Source of the DNA: JAHDCJ01 sp039028895 | GTDB lineage: Bacteria; Bacteroidota; Bacteroidia; Chitinophagales; Saprospiraceae | Reading direction: 5' to 3' | NCBI GenBank assembly: GCA_039028895.1 | Contig: JBCCHF010000025.1 | Span: 1 to 64,000 of the forward strand | Length of the DNA: 64,000 nucleotides | Part shown: piece by piece, positions 56,509-64,000 of the stretch | Layout of the letters: each line of letters opens with the position of its first letter | Numbering within the stretch: position 1 is the stretch's first letter | The notes under the pieces: model-generated | The model's database searches: none | The model's input: the letters and a program-made list of their open reading frames with translations, nothing else | What the model was told of the DNA's origin: nothing | Position numbers and translations under genes: made by a program

Positions 56509-57465
56509 ATGGGATTATTTAAAAAAATATCATCATTTCTTTTGGTTCCAATTGTGCTATGGGTAATCCTGTTTTTCCATTATCAGCAAAACATCAAATA
56601 CGATCATTACCGGATTTGGCAGGAGGATAAAGCTTTCCTGGATACAAAATCGGATGAAGTAGAACTAATTGTGGCTGGACACTCCCGTCCTTATCGGGCA
56701 ATTGATAATTCGTTTGAAAAAATGGTCAGGATTGGAACGCCAGGAGAAAGTTATATTGAAACCTATTTCCGCTTGAAACACATATTGGAAAACACCGATA
56801 AAAATCCAAGCCTGGTTATTTTACCAGCAGAAAAAACAACTTTCAAGACCAACGATTTCAGACGCAGTTTCTTCTGGAAAAAGTATATGAACTTCCTTGA
56901 AGTTGGCGTGACAAAAAAGGAAACTTCAGCTTACGCCGCGGAATGGTTGAAAGCCACCGTTTTTCCTTTCAAGACCTATTACCAGCAGCAGGTAGAAAGC
57001 TTCCTGGAACCCAAAAATGCTTCCGGAGGCGGGCCAATATTCGACAAGTTAACAGGCGATTTTAGCAAATGGCCAGAAGCCATAAAGACATTTGAAATAG
57101 CCAACGATATTCAGCACATTGAAAAAAATGGGCTGGTCGATAAAACCCTGGAAGTCTATCTCCAAAGAACCTTGAATCTGTTGGAACAACACGAGGTAGT
57201 TCCCGTCTATATTCAGTGCCCTCTAAGCGGTGATTACCTGGAAGAATTGGAAAATCTGGCTCACTACAAGCTGGCAAAACACGATAATATGCTGAGGATA
57301 ATCGAGGAGCATCCGTATGCTATTCTGATAGATTTCGAAGCTGTGTTCTCGGAAAGCGATAGCTATTTCTCTGATCACCATCACCTCAACAAAAAGGGGG
57401 CGGAGGTTTTCTCAAAAATGCTAAAAGACAGCTTAAGTGACAGGATTGGCTATCCGGATTTTTGA
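56509..57465 (+). CDS. SGNH-type periplasmic partner of the MBOAT acyltransferase
   Basis: This 318-residue protein has an N-terminal membrane anchor (LVPIVLWVILFFHYQQ). VELIVAGHSRPYRAID carries the nucleophile serine S59 in a GHS form of the GDS block, and FSDHHHLNKKGAEVF has the final Asp-His pair (D289, H292). The layout matches AlgJ/AlgX or PatB-like proteins that receive acyl groups from MBOAT partners and place them on a glycan. It follows the MBOAT gene by 2 bp. The gene's end overlaps the convergent exported-protein gene by 16 bp. Confidence 0.75.
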   Translation: MGLFKKISSFLLVPIVLWVILFFHYQQNIKYDHYRIWQEDKAFLDTKSDEVELIVAGHSRPYRAIDNSFEKMVRIGTPGESYIETYFRLKHILENTDKNPSLVILPAEKTTFKTNDFRRSFFWKKYMNFLEVGVTKKETSAYAAEWLKATVFPFKTYYQQQVESFLEPKNASGGGPIFDKLTGDFSKWPEAIKTFEIANDIQHIEKNGLVDKTLEVYLQRTLNLLEQHEVVPVYIQCPLSGDYLEELENLAHYKLAKHDNMLRIIEEHPYAILIDFEAVFSESDSYFSDHHHLNKKGAEVFSKMLKDSLSDRIGYPDF

Positions 57466-57956
57466 TAACAGGTTAATTGCACATTCCGGTCCAGTTGGGT
57501 AATGACCTGTAGTAACAATTCCTGAAAATCACTGATGTTATTGACCCTGTCCCATTGTTCATCCTCTGCTGAACACCCCGGTGGGGCTGCGAATTTTACC
57601 CTCAGCCATTTATTACTCTTGTCAAAAATAGCCGATAAGGTTTTTAGTGCAGTTTCTGGTCCTTGCATCCTGATCTCCAGGTAGAACGTAAAGTCGAGGT
57701 TACGCAGCCTGACATCGAAGGTGTTAATTTCCTTCCCGTCAGAACTTAAGTTGAGGGTGTAACTACATTTTACTGCTGAAGGATGATCCTGATAGGTGAA
57801 CTGATATTCTAAACCCTTATCCGGAAAATTTATAGACTCAGGTAAAGCACCGCTATGGTCAATTCTCAGGTAACTCTGCATGACTACCTGGGCAGCTCCC
57901 AGATTGGGAGATAAGTACCAGACAAATAATACGAGGAAATAAAATAGCTTATACAT
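57450..57956 (-). CDS. Exported protein of unknown function linked to haloperoxidase, second copy
   Basis: This 168-residue protein has a signal peptide (YFLVLFVWYLSPNLGAAQ). The mature part opens VVMQSYLRIDHSGALPE and contains FDKSNKWLRVKFA, matching the 179-residue protein at 19334-19873 (VVMRSFLSEDRSG, YNKTNKWVKLKGV). The two conserved cysteines are kept (PPGCSAEDE, QLTCYQK). It starts 5 bp after the haloperoxidase stop, in the same order as in the other module. No known domain is seen. The constancy of this pairing suggests a periplasmic partner of the haloperoxidase-like protein. Confidence 0.75.
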   Translation of the reverse strand: MYKLFYFLVLFVWYLSPNLGAAQVVMQSYLRIDHSGALPESINFPDKGLEYQFTYQDHPSAVKCSYTLNLSSDGKEINTFDVRLRNLDFTFYLEIRMQGPETALKTLSAIFDKSNKWLRVKFAAPPGCSAEDEQWDRVNNISDFQELLLQVITQLDRNVQLTCYQKSG

Positions 57957-57961
57957 ATTAG

Positions 57962-59332
57962 TTATTGACCGAAATATGGTTGATTATCGTCATTTTTTAG
58001 TTGGATGCGCTCCAAAACCCTGGCGGAAACACAGGATCCTTGTTCAAAGCCCGCTTCAATTGAAAATCGATAATGAATGCCACCATAAAGTCTCGAATAC
58101 CCAGCTTCTTTAGCAGCTGCATCGAATGAAGTAATTAGCCTGGGATCAAGCCCAATTTGAAAATGGGTGCTGTCTGTTAACGTATAATCAGCGCCCAAAA
58201 AACCTTCAAGTATGTCTGCTGCACATTGGGAAACTGCGGCATGTGCTGAGGTGTATTCAGGAAAAGGTGGGGTTTCAACAAGTGGTTCCCAACCTTTTTT
58301 ATCACTGTAGTTTTCCCTGATAAAGGTTTTTGGTCTGACAAGGTTTACTCGGTACTTCGAATACCATGAAGCGATAAAGGCATCAGCGATCCCGATTCCT
58401 GTCAAAGCATACATGGCAGATGCCTGTTCCATATCAAGATGACTTTGTTTGATTGCATAATTCATGATATAAGTCCAGTGTCCGGGAGGAGTTGCTGTTT
58501 CTCCGGGGTCATCTGCCCAATGTAAGGCAATGTCCCGCTCTTCTTCCGTAAGGTTCTTGTCATACTCTAGAATCTCTTCCACCATTTCTGCAAAAGGCGA
58601 TTCCTTATCGTCGCTGAAATTGATGGCTGGAGGGGTGTGACAGGCCCCTTCCTCCTGAAGTACAAAAGGTCTTAAAGTCGACCAATATGGCTCGCAGGCT
58701 TCCACATTTATATCAGTTGGCTCCCATCTTTCAGGGTGCTTGATTCTTGAAGGTAATTTGTAGAAGGTATTAAACCGGGTATCATCAAATTGGTCTTCTT
58801 TTATCCATTCTACAAGAGATTCCGACAAACGAGTTCCAAAGTTTGTGGACCTTTCAAATACTTCTGTGGATATTACTGATCTCCTGTTTTCAAGATGCTT
58901 GTCCCGCATAACTAAAAAGCTGTTTTCATCAGCATGGACACTCCTGGAAAGTAATTCATCCACCACAAGATATAAAGTAGAGTGAATGACTGTTGGCCAA
59001 TCATATTCAAGGTTGTCATCCGGCTGAGGCAGGTTTTTCAAACCGTTTACCTGTCCCTCAAGACTTATATAGCCTTCCATGCCATGAACGGCTGATTGAT
59101 AAATGGCTATGCCCAGATAGGCATAAATCCGTGAGGCAACCGGCGGTTTGATCCGCTGTTTCGCGACATGGAAGTAGACCAGCTCCCACCATTCGATTAG
59201 CGGATAAGGAGAGAGACCATTGATAGGAGCAGAAGGAGATTCTTTTGGCCCGGTATTACAGCCAATCAGGCAAAACAGCAGACAACAAATCATCCATTTT
59301 GATGGACATGCCGAAAAAAAAACTTTCCTCAC
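57962..59332 (-). CDS. Vanadium-dependent haloperoxidase-like lipoprotein, second copy
   Basis: This 456-residue protein starts at GTG 59332 and has a lipobox (FCLIGC, C25). The motifs are K326-x6-R333-P334 (KYRVNLVRP), T-S-A-H at 361-364 in FPEYTSAHAAV, where the usual Gly of PSGH is Ala, and S413-R414-x5-H420 in SRLYGGIHYRFS. S424 stands where the motif's aspartate is expected. EPTDINVEACEPYWSTLRPF and PGETATPPGHW match the paralogue at 19870-21237. It is a periplasmic or outer-membrane lipoprotein with probable vanadate-dependent peroxidase chemistry; phosphatase activity is an alternative. It is divergent from a large UnbV lipoprotein gene 78 bp away. Confidence 0.84.
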   Translation of the reverse strand: MRKVFFSACPSKWMICCLLFCLIGCNTGPKESPSAPINGLSPYPLIEWWELVYFHVAKQRIKPPVASRIYAYLGIAIYQSAVHGMEGYISLEGQVNGLKNLPQPDDNLEYDWPTVIHSTLYLVVDELLSRSVHADENSFLVMRDKHLENRRSVISTEVFERSTNFGTRLSESLVEWIKEDQFDDTRFNTFYKLPSRIKHPERWEPTDINVEACEPYWSTLRPFVLQEEGACHTPPAINFSDDKESPFAEMVEEILEYDKNLTEEERDIALHWADDPGETATPPGHWTYIMNYAIKQSHLDMEQASAMYALTGIGIADAFIASWYSKYRVNLVRPKTFIRENYSDKKGWEPLVETPPFPEYTSAHAAVSQCAADILEGFLGADYTLTDSTHFQIGLDPRLITSFDAAAKEAGYSRLYGGIHYRFSIEAGFEQGSCVSARVLERIQLKNDDNQPYFGQ

Positions 59333-59365
59333 AGAGATTCTGAATTAAGTGAATACCTTTAGATG

Positions 59366-59379
59366 TTCGAAAAATCGAA
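59366..59379. promoter_or_regulatory. Short perfect dyad in the second haloperoxidase/UnbV divergent spacer
   Basis: TTCGA-AAAA-TCGAA is a perfect 5 bp inverted repeat with a 4 bp A-only centre, in the middle of the 77 bp divergent spacer. The first module has a dyad of similar geometry but different sequence (21285-21300). It may be an operator or a chance palindrome. Confidence 0.25.
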
Positions 59380-59409
59380 AGTCCGCTTTTAAATGCATTC
59401 TGACAGATC

Positions 59410-62400
59410 GTGAAGGTAAAAAAAATATTATTTGAGCCCAATTTAAGCCAGTTGATGGGACTTGGTTTCCTGGTGTTTGTTATGGCTTTCAGTGGTTGTG
59501 ATTCAGGTAATGCAAAAAAAGCAAACAAAGATCGGGTTTCTTTCCGACCTCAACTTCCATTATTACCGATAGACAGTCCAGATATTCCTCAAGGGAAATT
59601 ATATGACATCCTGTCTTGCAAAACAACGGGGATCGATCATAGCAATCATTTTAAGCTGAGCTTTAAGTACGACTTCTATTCTTTTATCTACCTGATCGTA
59701 GGTGCTGGAACAGGCATTGGTGACCTTGACAATGATGGATTACCTGATGTGGTGCTTGCCAGTAATCTTGGGAAAGACAAGATATATAAAAATCTGGGCG
59801 ACTTGAAGTTTGAAGAGGTTTCACAAAAATCCGGTTTTGCTATTGATTCCCTGTGGTCCACAGGTATTACCCTTGTCGACATCAACCAAGATGGCCTGCT
59901 GGATATCTATGTTTGCCGCTCCTATTTTACAAAGGAGCCTGACCGTAGAAAAAACCAGTTATACATTAACCAGGGAGATATGAAATTTCTGGAACAGGGA
60001 GAACAATATGGACTTGCAGATACCAGCTTTTCTACCCACGCCACTTTTTTCGATTACGATCTGGATGGCGACCTTGATATGTACCTGGTGAATTACCCGA
60101 TAGACTGGAACGACCGGAGGAAATATAACAACCACGAAAAAATTGAAAAAGGCATTAATTCTTCCGACAAACTGTATCGTAATAATGGGCAACAATTTTT
60201 CGAAGATGTTACCACTAAGTCAGGGATTAATAATCATGGATATGGACTAAGCGCAACAGTTGCCGATCTTAATCATGATGGTTGGCCGGATGTTTTTGTC
60301 ACCAATGATTGGGGAATGTATGATATCTATTATCAAAACAATGGCGACGGTACCTTTGCTGATAAATCATTGTCTGCCTTTACCAAAAACAGCTTTTCTT
60401 CAATGGGAAGCGATATCGCTGATATCAATAATGATGGCTATCTCGATGTCGTAACGGCAGAAATGGAATATGGAGATAACTTTCAGCACAAAGCTTTTGT
60501 CCATAGTTATCCTGACCTGTCAAGTTTAAGGAATATGGTAATGAGCGGTTATAATCACCAATATTACCGGAATTCCCTTTTTGTGGGAAGTGGAGATGGT
60601 TCTTTTTCTGAGATTGGCAGGATTTCGGGGATCTCCAGTACAGATTGGAGTTGGAGCCCTTTATTCCTGGATGCAGATAATGATGGTTTTTTGGACCTGT
60701 TTATTTCAAATGGTATTTATCGGCACACTAATCTTGATGAAAGACCAAAACTCAAAGAGATCAGGGATGCCATTCGCCGTAAAGACAGCCTGGGGTTGAT
60801 GCAGTTATTCCATGATTTTGATACGGTCAATGTCCCTTCTCCGAATTATTTTTTCCATAATAATGGCAACCTGGGATTCTCAAATAAAGTTAGAGAATGG
60901 GGTACAAATTATCCAACGATTTCCTACGGTGCGGCCTATGCAGATCTCGATCTTGATGGTGACCTTGATATCATTACAAACAATATGAATGCTTGTACTT
61001 TTATCTATCGGAACAACAGTGAAAAGGACAAAAAAACGCGATCATTTTCAGTCAAGTTGAAAGGCGAGGGGCAGAATACTGGCGGGATAGGCGCAAAGGT
61101 GAAAATCAGGCATAATGGCCAGTCTCAAATGAGAATAGTCGGCACTTCCAATGGTTATATGTCTTCTTCGGTCGGGCCTTTGCATTTTGGTATTGGCGAA
61201 GATGAGATATTGGATGAAGTAGAAGTAGTCTGGCCAAACGGAAATTATCAATTACTGACCCAAGTCAATTCTGCCAATCAAATTGTTTTTGAAGAATCCG
61301 GGAGTATGCCGGCCAGAAATAGAACCGTTGAGATCAATACCCCTGCTGCTTTATTTACAGAATTCTCAGATGAATCTGGCCTGGTTTACCAACATGCAGA
61401 AAATGATTTTGATGACTTTTACAAAAACTCACTATTACCAAAAGTATACAGTCGTGATGGACCAGGGGCAGCGGTTGGAGATGTTAACGGCGATGGAATT
61501 GATGATTTATTTTTAGGTGGCGCATCAGGATATCAGGGCAGGATTTTTATTCAGGATGAAGTTGGAAAGTTCACAATACTAAAAACACCTGCATTAAACC
61601 TGGATAAAGATTTTGAAGACATGGGGTGCTTATTCCTTGATGTCGATAACGATAATGACCTGGATCTTTATGTAGCCAGTGGAGGAAGTGATTTTGAAAG
61701 TAATAACCCGCTGCTTCAGGATCGACTTTACCTCAATGATGGAAAAGGCGATTTTTCCAGAAGTGAATCATCTTTGCCCGAATTTTTATCTCCGGGGTCT
61801 TGTGTAATTGCCAACGATTTTGACCATGATGGAGATTATGATCTTTTTGTTGGTGGCAAAACCAGTATTGAAACATATCCTGAAGGTTCAACAAGCCATC
61901 TTCTTATTAATGAGGCTGGCGTATTTAGCATTGGTAATCATTTGTTACCAGGAGAATCAGGAGAGTTAGGTCTTGTCTCTTCAGCGTTGTGGACCGATGT
62001 CAATAATGATCAACAGGTCGATTTAATGATAGCCGGGGAGTGGATTGATCTGAAACTGTTTATCAATGTAGACGGAAAATTCAAAGACAAAACCACTGAA
62101 TTCGGACTTGATTCGACTGCTGGATGGTGGAATAGCTTGGCAGGATTCGATTATGACCAGGATGGTGATACAGATTATATTGCTGGTAATTTTGGCGCAA
62201 ATACCAGGTATAAACCTGGAAGAGACCAGCCGATTACTATCCATTTTGGAGATTTTGACAAGGACGAAGATCGCGATGTATTATTGTCTTATGTTTATGG
62301 AGCCGATTATTTTCCAATCGTTCACCTTAACGATCTTTCTGAGAATATGAGCATTTTTGGTGAAAAGAAAACTTCATATAGCTGGTATGGCCGATTAACC

Positions 62401-63033
62401 ACTTCTGACCTTTTGGCGTATGTCTCCGATTCTGAAGTAGGCAACAGGCGGGCAGATATCTTTGAAAGTGTCATTTTTGAAAACATCGGCGGTAAACAGT
62501 TAAAAATGAAGAAGTTGCCTGTTGAATGTCAATTCGGACCAATTTACGGAATTCAAACAGGCCATTTTAATGCTGACGGATACCCTGATGTGATTGCAGT
62601 AGGGAATCAGCATGAAGTTTTCCCTCAATTTGAGAAACAAGATGCCATAAAAGGATTATTGCTACTTGGGAATGGACAAGGAAGCATGGAAGTGGTAGAA
62701 TATCCCGTCTCAGGATTTAGAAATTTTGACGAAGGAAGAGCGGTAGTTGTAATTGGAGATAAAGATGATAATGCCTCAATTTTGGTTACCAATAATAACG
62801 CTGAAAGCAAGCACTTCAAAATTTCGGAAGAGGAAATTGAATTCCCAGGATTCAGGTCATGGGAGGACTATGCACTTCTGATTTTTAATGATGGAAGGAC
62901 TGAGAAAATAGAGAGATACCAGGGAAGTGGCTTTCTCTCAGGTTCATCAGCAAGAATTTTTGTTCCAAAAACGATGGCCGAAGAAGTCAGGTTTTTTGAC
63001 GGGGAAAAAATATCAAGAACCATCAAGTATTGA
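59410..63033 (+). CDS. Large FG-GAP/ASPIC-UnbV lipoprotein of the second module
   Basis: This 1,207-residue protein starts at GTG 59410 and has a lipobox (FVMAFSGCDSG). FG-GAP repeats with calcium loops fill about residues 90-520 (DLDNDGLPDVVL, DLDGDLDMYL, DLNHDGWPDVFV). The ASPIC/UnbV domain is at about 542-627 (RIVGTSNGYMSSSVGP, VVWPNGNYQ). A second propeller region starts near 660 (DFDDFYKNSLLPKVYS, DVNGDGIDDLFL). The architecture equals the tandem pair at 21319-28322, but only one copy is present here. The following small-protein gene starts within a few bases of its stop, so the small-protein/HTTM pair belongs to this transcript. Confidence 0.88.
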   Translation: MKVKKILFEPNLSQLMGLGFLVFVMAFSGCDSGNAKKANKDRVSFRPQLPLLPIDSPDIPQGKLYDILSCKTTGIDHSNHFKLSFKYDFYSFIYLIVGAGTGIGDLDNDGLPDVVLASNLGKDKIYKNLGDLKFEEVSQKSGFAIDSLWSTGITLVDINQDGLLDIYVCRSYFTKEPDRRKNQLYINQGDMKFLEQGEQYGLADTSFSTHATFFDYDLDGDLDMYLVNYPIDWNDRRKYNNHEKIEKGINSSDKLYRNNGQQFFEDVTTKSGINNHGYGLSATVADLNHDGWPDVFVTNDWGMYDIYYQNNGDGTFADKSLSAFTKNSFSSMGSDIADINNDGYLDVVTAEMEYGDNFQHKAFVHSYPDLSSLRNMVMSGYNHQYYRNSLFVGSGDGSFSEIGRISGISSTDWSWSPLFLDADNDGFLDLFISNGIYRHTNLDERPKLKEIRDAIRRKDSLGLMQLFHDFDTVNVPSPNYFFHNNGNLGFSNKVREWGTNYPTISYGAAYADLDLDGDLDIITNNMNACTFIYRNNSEKDKKTRSFSVKLKGEGQNTGGIGAKVKIRHNGQSQMRIVGTSNGYMSSSVGPLHFGIGEDEILDEVEVVWPNGNYQLLTQVNSANQIVFEESGSMPARNRTVEINTPAALFTEFSDESGLVYQHAENDFDDFYKNSLLPKVYSRDGPGAAVGDVNGDGIDDLFLGGASGYQGRIFIQDEVGKFTILKTPALNLDKDFEDMGCLFLDVDNDNDLDLYVASGGSDFESNNPLLQDRLYLNDGKGDFSRSESSLPEFLSPGSCVIANDFDHDGDYDLFVGGKTSIETYPEGSTSHLLINEAGVFSIGNHLLPGESGELGLVSSALWTDVNNDQQVDLMIAGEWIDLKLFINVDGKFKDKTTEFGLDSTAGWWNSLAGFDYDQDGDTDYIAGNFGANTRYKPGRDQPITIHFGDFDKDEDRDVLLSYVYGADYFPIVHLNDLSENMSIFGEKKTSYSWYGRLTTSDLLAYVSDSEVGNRRADIFESVIFENIGGKQLKMKKLPVECQFGPIYGIQTGHFNADGYPDVIAVGNQHEVFPQFEKQDAIKGLLLLGNGQGSMEVVEYPVSGFRNFDEGRAVVVIGDKDDNASILVTNNNAESKHFKISEEEIEFPGFRSWEDYALLIFNDGRTEKIERYQGSGFLSGSSARIFVPKTMAEEVRFFDGEKISRTIKY

Positions 63034-63037
63034 AAGA

Positions 63038-63514
63038 TTGGAAAGCACCAGCCAAAATAGAAGCAGGCTTATTGCTGGCATACTATTAATAAAAATAGTG
63101 GCCCTCGCCTTGTTTATTGTAGCTGTAACCTGGAAAGAACCCTTTCCTGCCATAATGATGCCCAGATTTACCAGCCAAATGGACTATAATGGTATCATCA
63201 GGTATACTGAACCTGAAGTAGTAATCTATTATAAAGACGCTTCGATCACAACCACAAAGCATGAGTTATTACACCTTATGCACCTCCCCCAAAGGAATAA
63301 GGTTATGAAACGGGTTTTCGGTCTGGAAAAGGACGTCGAAGTCGATCAGGAAACTAAAATCTGGCTTTATTACAGATCCCAACAGATAGCCCAAAGGTCT
63401 GATATCCGCAAAATGGAAATCCGCTGGTATTCTTTTGAATACAAGTTGCAATCTGATAAAAAGCCTGAAAAAAAAGATCTGATCGGGCAAAAAGAGATAC
63501 GGTTTGAGGGTTAG
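63038..63514 (+). CDS. Small membrane-anchored protein paired with HTTM, second intact copy
   Basis: The open frame begins inside the upstream UnbV gene. The likely start is TTG 63038, with ATT 63029 overlapping the UnbV stop as the alternative; no ATG is suitably placed. From TTG the product is 158 residues, close to the 156 of the paralogue at 18858-19328. It has one membrane segment (IVALALFIVAVTW) and the shared motif PFPAIMMPRF at its exit. A polar domain rich in Lys/Glu follows, with IWLYYRSQQIAQ and MEIRWYSFEY parallel to the paralogue's WIEHRVES and VVFRWEEI. No enzyme motif is seen. The stop overlaps the probable HTTM start. Confidence 0.7.
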   Translation: MESTSQNRSRLIAGILLIKIVALALFIVAVTWKEPFPAIMMPRFTSQMDYNGIIRYTEPEVVIYYKDASITTTKHELLHLMHLPQRNKVMKRVFGLEKDVEVDQETKIWLYYRSQQIAQRSDIRKMEIRWYSFEYKLQSDKKPEKKDLIGQKEIRFEG

Positions 63515-64000
63515 ACAAAAATATCGAAATTGGTTATTCGAAATGTGGCCGGCAAATTCAGAATTACTTGGGCTTTTCCGAATTTCCTTTGCTTTATTTA
63601 ATCTATGTTTTCTATTTGGTTTCAAATTTGACTGGATCAGTGTTTATCCGGATTCATTTTTTTTTCCGCCGCCTGGCATCGCTTCAATTTGGCATGGCTT
63701 TCCTGAAAAATGGTTCTTTGATGTTTTGAGCATAGCGATTATCCTGACTAACTTTTCACTACTTTTTGGTTTCAAAACAAGAATAAGTGGTGTTCTTCAT
63801 ACCTGTTTTTTATTAGTGGCTTTTGCTTTTGTGTTTTCCTTTGGCAACATTTATCATTTGATCTTGTGGGCTATTTTTCCTCTGGTCATGTCTTTCACCA
63901 ATTGGGGAAATTCATTCTCGATTGATAGGTTGATAGGCAATAGTAAAAGACCAGTTGAAGGATGGCCTATTGCATTGATGAGTTATTTTATCGGGTTCGC
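63504..64000 (+). CDS. HTTM-domain membrane protein, truncated by the window edge
   Basis: The visible part is about 165 codons. TTG 63504 is preferred, overlapping the small-protein stop by 11 bp, because it restores an N-terminal stretch (KYRNWLFEMWPANSELLGLF) parallel to the intact HTTM protein at 17712-18845; ATG 63543 is the alternative. GNIYHLILWAIFPLVMSFTN and the following WGNSFSIDRL match GNIDNPILILIFPFIMSFTN and WGAALSVDAF of that protein. The conserved lysine region would begin just beyond base 64000. At least four membrane spans are visible. The reaction is unknown. Confidence 0.8.
   Translation, partial: MRVRQKYRNWLFEMWPANSELLGLFRISFALFNLCFLFGFKFDWISVYPDSFFFPPPGIASIWHGFPEKWFFDVLSIAIILTNFSLLFGFKTRISGVLHTCFLLVAFAFVFSFGNIYHLILWAIFPLVMSFTNWGNSFSIDRLIGNSKRPVEGWPIALMSYFIGF

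Noticed and set aside
63269..63625. Minus-strand frame of 118 codons over the small-protein/HTTM junction
   Set aside because: It is antisense to two genes supported by homology within the window and has no recognisable features.

Overview
The window looks like part of a chromosome from a marine-type member of the Bacteroidota, probably close to Saprospiria or Lewinella-like bacteria. The reasons are giant secreted HYR/SprB-repeat proteins, many lipoproteins of the FG-GAP/ASPIC-UnbV (CRTAC1) type, moderately AT-rich DNA, weak Shine-Dalgarno signals and frequent GTG/TTG starts. No rRNA, tRNA, CRISPR array, integrase or insertion sequence was recognised. The taxonomic placement is inference.

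Layout. (1) 1-6.5 kb: a giant HYR-repeat surface protein on the minus strand. Its 3' end runs into a 2 x 168 bp inverted repeat at the left edge, so the gene is broken or mis-assembled there. (2) 6.8-13.8 kb: a plus-strand envelope-glycan operon with a TMTC-like membrane glycosyltransferase/TPR protein, a Wzm/Wzt-type ABC exporter, two different iron/2-oxoglutarate-type oxygenases and a NeuD-type acyltransferase. (3) 13.7-15.2 kb: a minus-strand mini fatty-acid set (dehydratase, ACP, phosphopantetheinyl transferase). (4) 15.3-28.3 kb: two decayed genes, then a minus-strand operon (vanadium haloperoxidase-like lipoprotein, exported unknown protein, small membrane protein, HTTM protein, ketosynthase) divergent from two tandem 1.1-1.2 thousand-residue UnbV lipoproteins. 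(5) 28.4-40.2 kb: another UnbV lipoprotein, SGNH proteins, a second decayed HTTM locus and several glycosyltransferases. (6) 40.4-51.5 kb: a 3,708-residue HYR protein with a 15-unit tandem repeat and a dockerin-like C-terminus, divergent from a second TMTC-like gene. (7) 53.6-57.5 kb: a glycosyltransferase and an MBOAT plus SGNH acylation pair. (8) 57.4-64 kb: a second, rearranged copy of the haloperoxidase/UnbV/HTTM module, running off the right edge.

Two duplicated gene arrangements are the main result. First, a haloperoxidase-like lipoprotein, an exported unknown protein, a divergent large UnbV lipoprotein, and a small membrane protein paired with an HTTM (vitamin K carboxylase-like) membrane protein occur together twice. 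The small-protein/HTTM pair occurs four times, two of them decayed. This is the best candidate for an undescribed system, probably acting on the cell surface or in the periplasm. Second, each giant HYR protein is divergently paired with a TMTC-like gene. Eukaryotic TMTC proteins O-mannosylate Ig-like (cadherin) domains, so these may be bacterial enzyme-substrate pairs.

Most of the remaining genes fit synthesis, export and acyl modification of a surface polysaccharide or of glycosylated surface proteins. All functions were read from motifs by eye; no database search was run.
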